From Oligoflexia bacterium (GTDB taxonomy: Bacteria > Bdellovibrionota > UBA1018), in assembly GCA_903928955.1 (NCBI GenBank), contig CAIYTD010000382.1, forward strand, positions 1 through 10,033: DNA of 10,033 bases, given 5' to 3'. The notes beneath the pieces were generated by a model. That model worked only from the letters and a program-made list of their open reading frames with translations. It searched no databases and was not told the origin of the DNA. Shown piece after piece: positions 7,051 to 10,033 of the stretch; position 1 is the first letter of the stretch; each line of letters opens with the position of its first letter. A program made the position numbers and the translations under genes.

Positions 7051-7897
7051 AGTAAGAGTCCCTGCAAAATGGGTCTTAGCGGGTGAGCATGCGGTATTAA
7101 GAGGAGCTTACGCAGTAGCCCTTCCTTATTTCGATGTAGGGCTCACTCTTGGATTTGAACCGAACTGGGGAGAGGAACTACATATTGAGCCTTTAGCAGT
7201 GAGGACTTTTATGCTTGACCTCCTGCATTCGATTCAAATTTTTTGGGAGTCAAAGGGTGGGGTTTTTTCAAATCCCATGGGAACCCTTCAAATTCAAAGC
7301 GATATTCCTATGGCCGCTGGACTGGGATCTTCAGCTGCTCTCTGTGTTGCATTGACCCGTTGGATGGTGAGCTCTAAAATGCTTGCATTAGTGAATTTAA
7401 CGGAGTTCGCAACAGAATTAGAACATCGATTTCATGGAAAAAGCAGTGGGATGGATGTGGCTGTTATTGCTGCTGGAGAGCCGATTTCATTTGGGATGGA
7501 GCGAGGAGTTCAATCGATTGGAGTCAAAAGACTTCCAAAATTTAGTTTACACGATACCGGATTAAGAAGCCGTACGAGCGATTGTGTTTTGAAAGTAGAA
7601 AAATTTCGAGAGCAGATCCCTGTTGAGGGCCAGCGTTTAGATCAGGAAATGAGTACTGCATCGGAATGGGCTCAGGAAGGGCTGATTCGATATGATCGAG
7701 GAGAGGAAGAAGAGGGTTTGAAGCTGATTCAAAAGGCGATGAAACAAGCGGGAGAGTGTTTCTATGCGTGGGATCTGGTTCCTGCAGATGCAAAAAAAAT
7801 GGAAAAGGAGCTTCTCCATCAAGGCGCTTTAGCTGTTAAGATGACAGGAGCCGGAGGGGGTGGAATGTTAGTTGCGCTTTGGGGGAAAAGTGAGTAA
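7022..7897 (+). CDS. mvk: Mevalonate kinase
   Basis: Phosphorylates mevalonate to mevalonate 5-phosphate, the step directly after HMG-CoA reductase. The 291 residues show a full GHMP set: VPAKWVLAGEHAVLRGAYAV (13-32), the ATP loop IPMAAGLGSSAALCVAL (95-111), ELEHRFHGKSSGMDVAV (132-148) with the catalytic Asp D145 in SGMD, and KMTGAGGGGMLVAL (273-286). The EHAVL and HGKSSGMD motifs separate it from the neighbouring kinase and point to mevalonate as substrate. The ATG at 7022 overlaps mvaD by 29 bp; AGGAG at 7005-7009 is a slightly distant ribosome binding site, so translational coupling is likely. It is the last gene of the mevalonate block. Pathway order and gene order differ, as is common in such operons. 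Confidence 0.94.
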   Translation: MNKIIWSQFKVRVPAKWVLAGEHAVLRGAYAVALPYFDVGLTLGFEPNWGEELHIEPLAVRTFMLDLLHSIQIFWESKGGVFSNPMGTLQIQSDIPMAAGLGSSAALCVALTRWMVSSKMLALVNLTEFATELEHRFHGKSSGMDVAVIAAGEPISFGMERGVQSIGVKRLPKFSLHDTGLRSRTSDCVLKVEKFREQIPVEGQRLDQEMSTASEWAQEGLIRYDRGEEEEGLKLIQKAMKQAGECFYAWDLVPADAKKMEKELLHQGALAVKMTGAGGGGMLVALWGKSE

Positions 7898-7902
7898 GAA
7901 TT

Positions 7903-7924
7903 TATCCTTATTGTATCCTTATTG
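7903..7924. repeat. Perfect 11-bp tandem duplication before rpsU
   Basis: TATCCTTATTG is repeated exactly at 7903-7913 and 7914-7924, between the mvk stop and the rpsU ribosome binding site. Each copy includes TATCCT, a weak -10-like hexamer, but no good -35 element is seen at the right distance. It is probably a recent slippage or duplication event and could affect rpsU expression. Confidence 0.7.
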
Positions 7925-7936
7925 ACCAAAGCTGAG

Positions 7937-7945
7937 AGGAGGTGA
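7937..7945 (+). promoter_or_regulatory. Strong ribosome binding site of rpsU
   Basis: AGGAGGTGA is a near-perfect complement of the 16S rRNA 3' end; its GGAGG core ends six bases before the rpsU ATG. It is the strongest such site in the window, consistent with a highly expressed ribosomal protein. Confidence 0.9.
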
Positions 7946-7948
7946 GAT

Positions 7949-8146
7949 ATGCCTGGTATTGCGATTCGAGACGGTGATTCTTTTGAAGCCGCTCTTAAAA
8001 AATTTAAAAAGCAATGTGAAAAAGCGGGTATCCTTTCTGAAGTTCGTAAACGGGAAGCTTATGAAAAGCCTTCTGTGAAGCGGAAGAAGAAGGCTGCTGC
8101 AGCAAGAAAGCGCCTAGTAAAAAAAGGTCGCCCTGTAAGAGTCTAG
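7949..8146 (+). CDS. rpsU: 30S ribosomal protein bS21
   Basis: Small basic protein of the 30S subunit platform, involved in mRNA start-site selection. The 65 residues have the family layout: a short acidic N-terminal part (IRDGDSFEAALKKFKKQCEK, 6-25), then GILSEVRKREAYEKPSVKRK (27-46) and a Lys/Arg/Ala-rich tail (KKAAAARKRLVKKGRP). The length is normal for bS21 (about 60-70). It lies 51 bp after mvk and is followed by a terminator and then yqeY-dnaG, which resembles the rpsU-dnaG-rpoD macromolecular synthesis operon. Whether it has its own promoter or depends on the mevalonate operon cannot be decided here; I see no convincing promoter in the gap. Confidence 0.97.
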   Translation: MPGIAIRDGDSFEAALKKFKKQCEKAGILSEVRKREAYEKPSVKRKKKAAAARKRLVKKGRPVRV

Positions 8147-8160
8147 TTTAATAGAGAACG

Positions 8161-8208
8161 AAGGGCTGCAGATCACTCAAGCAAAGAGGGCGATTTGCGG
8201 CCTTTTTT
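8161..8208 (+). terminator. Intrinsic terminator after rpsU (probable attenuating terminator before yqeY-dnaG)
   Basis: AAGGGCTGCAGATC (8161-8174) pairs along all 14 positions, with a few G-U pairs, with GATTTGCGGCCTTT (8192-8205). Six T in a row span 8203-8208. The 17-nt loop can form an extra CTC/GAG (8176-8178/8186-8188) stem. The hairpin ends a few bases before the yqeY ribosome binding site. In E. coli an internal terminator after rpsU is known to lower dnaG expression; this is a likely functional counterpart. Confidence 0.85.
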
Positions 8209-8211
8209 AAT

Positions 8212-8218
8212 GGAGGAG
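8212..8218 (+). promoter_or_regulatory. Ribosome binding site that fixes the yqeY start
   Basis: GGAGGAG ends six bases before the ATG at 8225. It rules out the upstream in-frame TTG at 8195, which lies inside the 3' arm of the terminator hairpin. Confidence 0.85.
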
Positions 8219-8224
8219 ATTCGT

Positions 8225-8677
8225 ATGCCCACCTTAAAACAACGCCTTTCTGAGCAAATGAAGTCTTCGATGAAATCAGGGGATAAAGAGACTTTAGCAT
8301 TTGTTCGCAATCTTCATTCTGCCGTGAGAAAAAAAGAAATTGATGATCGAATCGATTTAGATGATTCGGGTGTTTTGAAAATTGTATCCACTCTTGTCAA
8401 GCAACGCCAAGATTCTATTGAACAGTTTAAACAGGGTGCGAGGCAAGACTTGGTGGTGAAGGAAGAGGCTGAGCTTAAATTTTTACAGTCTTACCTGCCT
8501 GCTCAGATGGATGAAACTGAAATTAAGAATTTAGTGGAATGGGCAGTGACGGAAGCAAAAGCTTCTAGCCTAAAAGATATCGGAAATGTGATGAAGCTTT
8601 TACTGCCCCAAGTGCAGGGAAAAGCCGATGGAAAGTTAGTCAATCAGTTGGTACGGGAGAGAATTGGACAGAACTAA
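8225..8677 (+). CDS. GatB/YqeY domain-containing protein
   Basis: A 150-residue protein of the YqeY family, related to the C-terminal tRNA-binding tail of the GatB amidotransferase subunit; its cellular role is not established. The sequence begins MPTLKQRLSEQMKSSMKSGD, continues with LAFVRNLHSAVRKKEID (25-41), has VKQRQDSIEQFKQGARQDLV (58-77) and ELKFLQSYLPAQMDETEI (82-99), and ends with the small C-terminal domain (DIGNVMKLLLPQVQGKADGK). This is the normal full length of about 148. The gene lies between the rpsU terminator and dnaG and overlaps dnaG by 14 bp. yqeY genes are often found next to rpsU or dnaG, and co-expression with primase is likely. Family assignment is firm; function is not. 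Confidence 0.94.
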   Translation: MPTLKQRLSEQMKSSMKSGDKETLAFVRNLHSAVRKKEIDDRIDLDDSGVLKIVSTLVKQRQDSIEQFKQGARQDLVVKEEAELKFLQSYLPAQMDETEIKNLVEWAVTEAKASSLKDIGNVMKLLLPQVQGKADGKLVNQLVRERIGQN

Positions 8678-10033
8678 GGATTCACTGGTCAAAAAAGGAA
8701 AACTTCCTTTAGAGCTTTTACAAAAGATTAAAGATTCTGTTAATTTAATTGAAGTTGTGGGAGAGAGAGTTGTTCTTAGAAAGTCAGGAGCAAACTTTGT
8801 TGGCCTTTGCCCCTTTCATTCGGAGAGAACTCCATCCTTCAGTGTGAATGAGTCTAAGCAGCTCTACCATTGTTATGGATGTAAAAAAGGGGGAGATCTT
8901 GTAAGCTTTGTGATGGATTTATTAGGAGTGAGTTTTCCAGAGGCGATCGAAGAGTTAGCGGATCGAGCTAAGATTCCGCTTCCTTCCTTTTGGCATTCTC
9001 AGGAGGCGGGCGCTGTAGGTGAACAGCAGGCAGCTCAAAGGGAAAAACTTTCTCTTGCTTTTAAGCTAAATCGATTTGCGGCTTCTTTCTTTCATCAAAC
9101 GCTTCAGGAGTCTCCGTCTCCCCAGGAGTATTACCGTTTGAGAGGGGTAAGTTCTGATGAAATCCATTCCTTTTATTTGGGATCAGTAGAAAATGTGTGG
9201 GATAGTTTAGCGCGTCATTTAGTGGCAAAAAAAGCCCCTCTGGAACTTGCGGTCGAGCTGGGTTTGATTCGGCCCTCCTTACGTCAGAATAAAGATACCC
9301 AAGGGCAGGGTTATTTTGACCTTTTCCGAGGGAGAGCTATTTTTCCTATTTTAAATCAACGCGGTAAAGTAGCGGGTTTTGGAGGGAGAGCATTAGGGGA
9401 TGAAACTCCAAAATATTTGAATTCTTCGGAATCTTTATTATTTCAAAAAGGAAAATTGGCCTTTGGACTTTATCAGGCTCAAAAATATATTCGAGAACAG
9501 GATGAGCTGATCTTAGTGGAGGGTTATTTTGATGTTTTAGCTCTTCATAGCGCTGGATTTCGAAATGTTGTAGCCACTTGTGGAACTTCTTTGACTTCAG
9601 ACCATCTCCTTTTATTTAAAAGATTTGCTAATAAAATGACAGTGATGTTTGATGGAGATCAAGCGGGTGTATCGGCAACTGAAAGAGCAATGGAAGTCGG
9701 GTTAGATCACGGTTGGGTTGTGTATGGTGCTGAGATGCCTCAGGGGATGGATCCAGATGAACTCGTTTTGGATTTAAGTAGTGGTGCCGTTCGGCAAGAG
9801 GGAAAGGAACAGATGACTGAAATTTTACATCAAGCAAAGCCACTTCTAGATTCAGGGATAGAAGATGCCATTCGTTCCGCTGCTGCTGGACCTGAAGATT
9901 TGTCTCAATCCCTTAAAAAAATTGGGAAATGGTTGGCTCGCTATCAAGATTCTGTAGGTCGAGAAGTCCGATTTCAGCAGGTTCAAAAAAAGCTGGGTAT
10001 TTCTCCTCAGTTATTATTAGATGCGATGGGCAA
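8664..10033 (+). CDS. dnaG: DNA primase DnaG (5' part, runs off the window)
   Basis: Makes RNA primers for chromosome replication. The 456 visible codons contain the CHC2 zinc-binding domain with C49, H52, C70 and C73 (GLCPFHSERTPSFS, YHCYGCKKGGD). The catalytic core follows, with FRGRAIFPI, GFGGRAL and PKYLNSSESLLF. The TOPRIM domain has LVEGYFDVLALHSAGF (catalytic E286) and MFDGDQAG (D330, D332). The helicase-interacting C-terminal domain is outside the window. There is no in-frame ATG or GTG before the zinc domain. I place the start at TTG 8664, preceded by GGGAGAG at short spacing, giving a 14-bp overlap with yqeY. A CTG at 8685 behind AAGGA is the alternative. Residue numbers above assume the TTG. 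rpoD would be expected further downstream. Confidence 0.96.
   Translation, partial: MDRTKDSLVKKGKLPLELLQKIKDSVNLIEVVGERVVLRKSGANFVGLCPFHSERTPSFSVNESKQLYHCYGCKKGGDLVSFVMDLLGVSFPEAIEELADRAKIPLPSFWHSQEAGAVGEQQAAQREKLSLAFKLNRFAASFFHQTLQESPSPQEYYRLRGVSSDEIHSFYLGSVENVWDSLARHLVAKKAPLELAVELGLIRPSLRQNKDTQGQGYFDLFRGRAIFPILNQRGKVAGFGGRALGDETPKYLNSSESLLFQKGKLAFGLYQAQKYIREQDELILVEGYFDVLALHSAGFRNVVATCGTSLTSDHLLLFKRFANKMTVMFDGDQAGVSATERAMEVGLDHGWVVYGAEMPQGMDPDELVLDLSSGAVRQEGKEQMTEILHQAKPLLDSGIEDAIRSAAAGPEDLSQSLKKIGKWLARYQDSVGREVRFQQVQKKLGISPQLLLDAMG

Noticed and set aside
7872..7919. Possible promoter for rpsU in the mvk 3' end and gap
   Set aside because: TTGCGC with TAAGAA at 17 bp, or TATCCT in the repeats, match the consensus weakly and lack a good partner box; not enough to call.
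8195..8224. Longer YqeY reading from a TTG at 8195
   Set aside because: The TTG lies within the 3' arm of the terminator and has no ribosome binding site; ATG 8225 has GGAGGAG six bases upstream and gives the normal family length.
1..10033. Mobile elements, CRISPR arrays, tRNA genes, toxin-antitoxin or phage defence genes
   Set aside because: No transposase-like protein, regularly spaced repeat, cloverleaf or defence domain was seen; all strands are accounted for by housekeeping genes with short gaps.

Overview
The window looks like core chromosome of a Gram-negative bacterium with mid-range GC (estimated by eye, not counted). It has an LPS-export block (lptC/lptA, lptB) running into rpoN, the order usual in Proteobacteria. 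Divergent from it lies a near-complete mevalonate pathway operon, followed by rpsU, a yqeY-type gene and dnaG. A mevalonate pathway in a Proteobacteria-like genome is uncommon; Bdellovibrio-type predators, myxobacteria and some Legionella/Coxiella relatives have it. My best guess is Bdellovibrionota or a close neighbour, but this is inference from gene content, not from a search.

Left part, minus strand (1-2576): reading leftward, a membrane-anchored protein that appears to join an LptC-like and an LptA/OstA-like domain, then the LptB ATPase, then the first 211 codons of sigma-54 (RpoN), cut by the window edge. The lptC/A gene has no visible Shine-Dalgarno site. It has a good sigma-70-type promoter whose -10 box ends only 11 bases before the ATG, so the mRNA is probably leaderless or nearly so. 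An 8-bp inverted repeat brackets this promoter.

Middle part, plus strand (2681-7897): five genes that each overlap the next by 19-32 bp. They encode type 2 IPP isomerase (fni), class II HMG-CoA reductase (mvaA), a divergent GHMP kinase placed as phosphomevalonate kinase, diphosphomevalonate decarboxylase (mvaD) and mevalonate kinase (mvk). Together they take HMG-CoA to mevalonate, then to IPP and DMAPP. HMG-CoA synthase and the thiolase are not here. The isoprenoids would feed undecaprenyl phosphate (needed for LPS and peptidoglycan), quinones and similar products.

Right part, plus strand (7949-10033): rpsU with a near-perfect ribosome binding site, a strong terminator hairpin with a T tract, a GatB/YqeY-domain gene and the first 456 codons of dnaG, open at the window edge. 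This resembles the macromolecular synthesis operon (rpsU-dnaG-rpoD), in which an internal terminator after rpsU lowers primase output.

I see no mobile element, CRISPR array, tRNA or rRNA, and no gene-free stretch over about 105 bp. I found no clear new biological system. The items most worth a second look are the LptC-LptA fusion, the leaderless promoter with its bracketing inverted repeat, the divergent kinase and decarboxylase, and the stacked gene overlaps.
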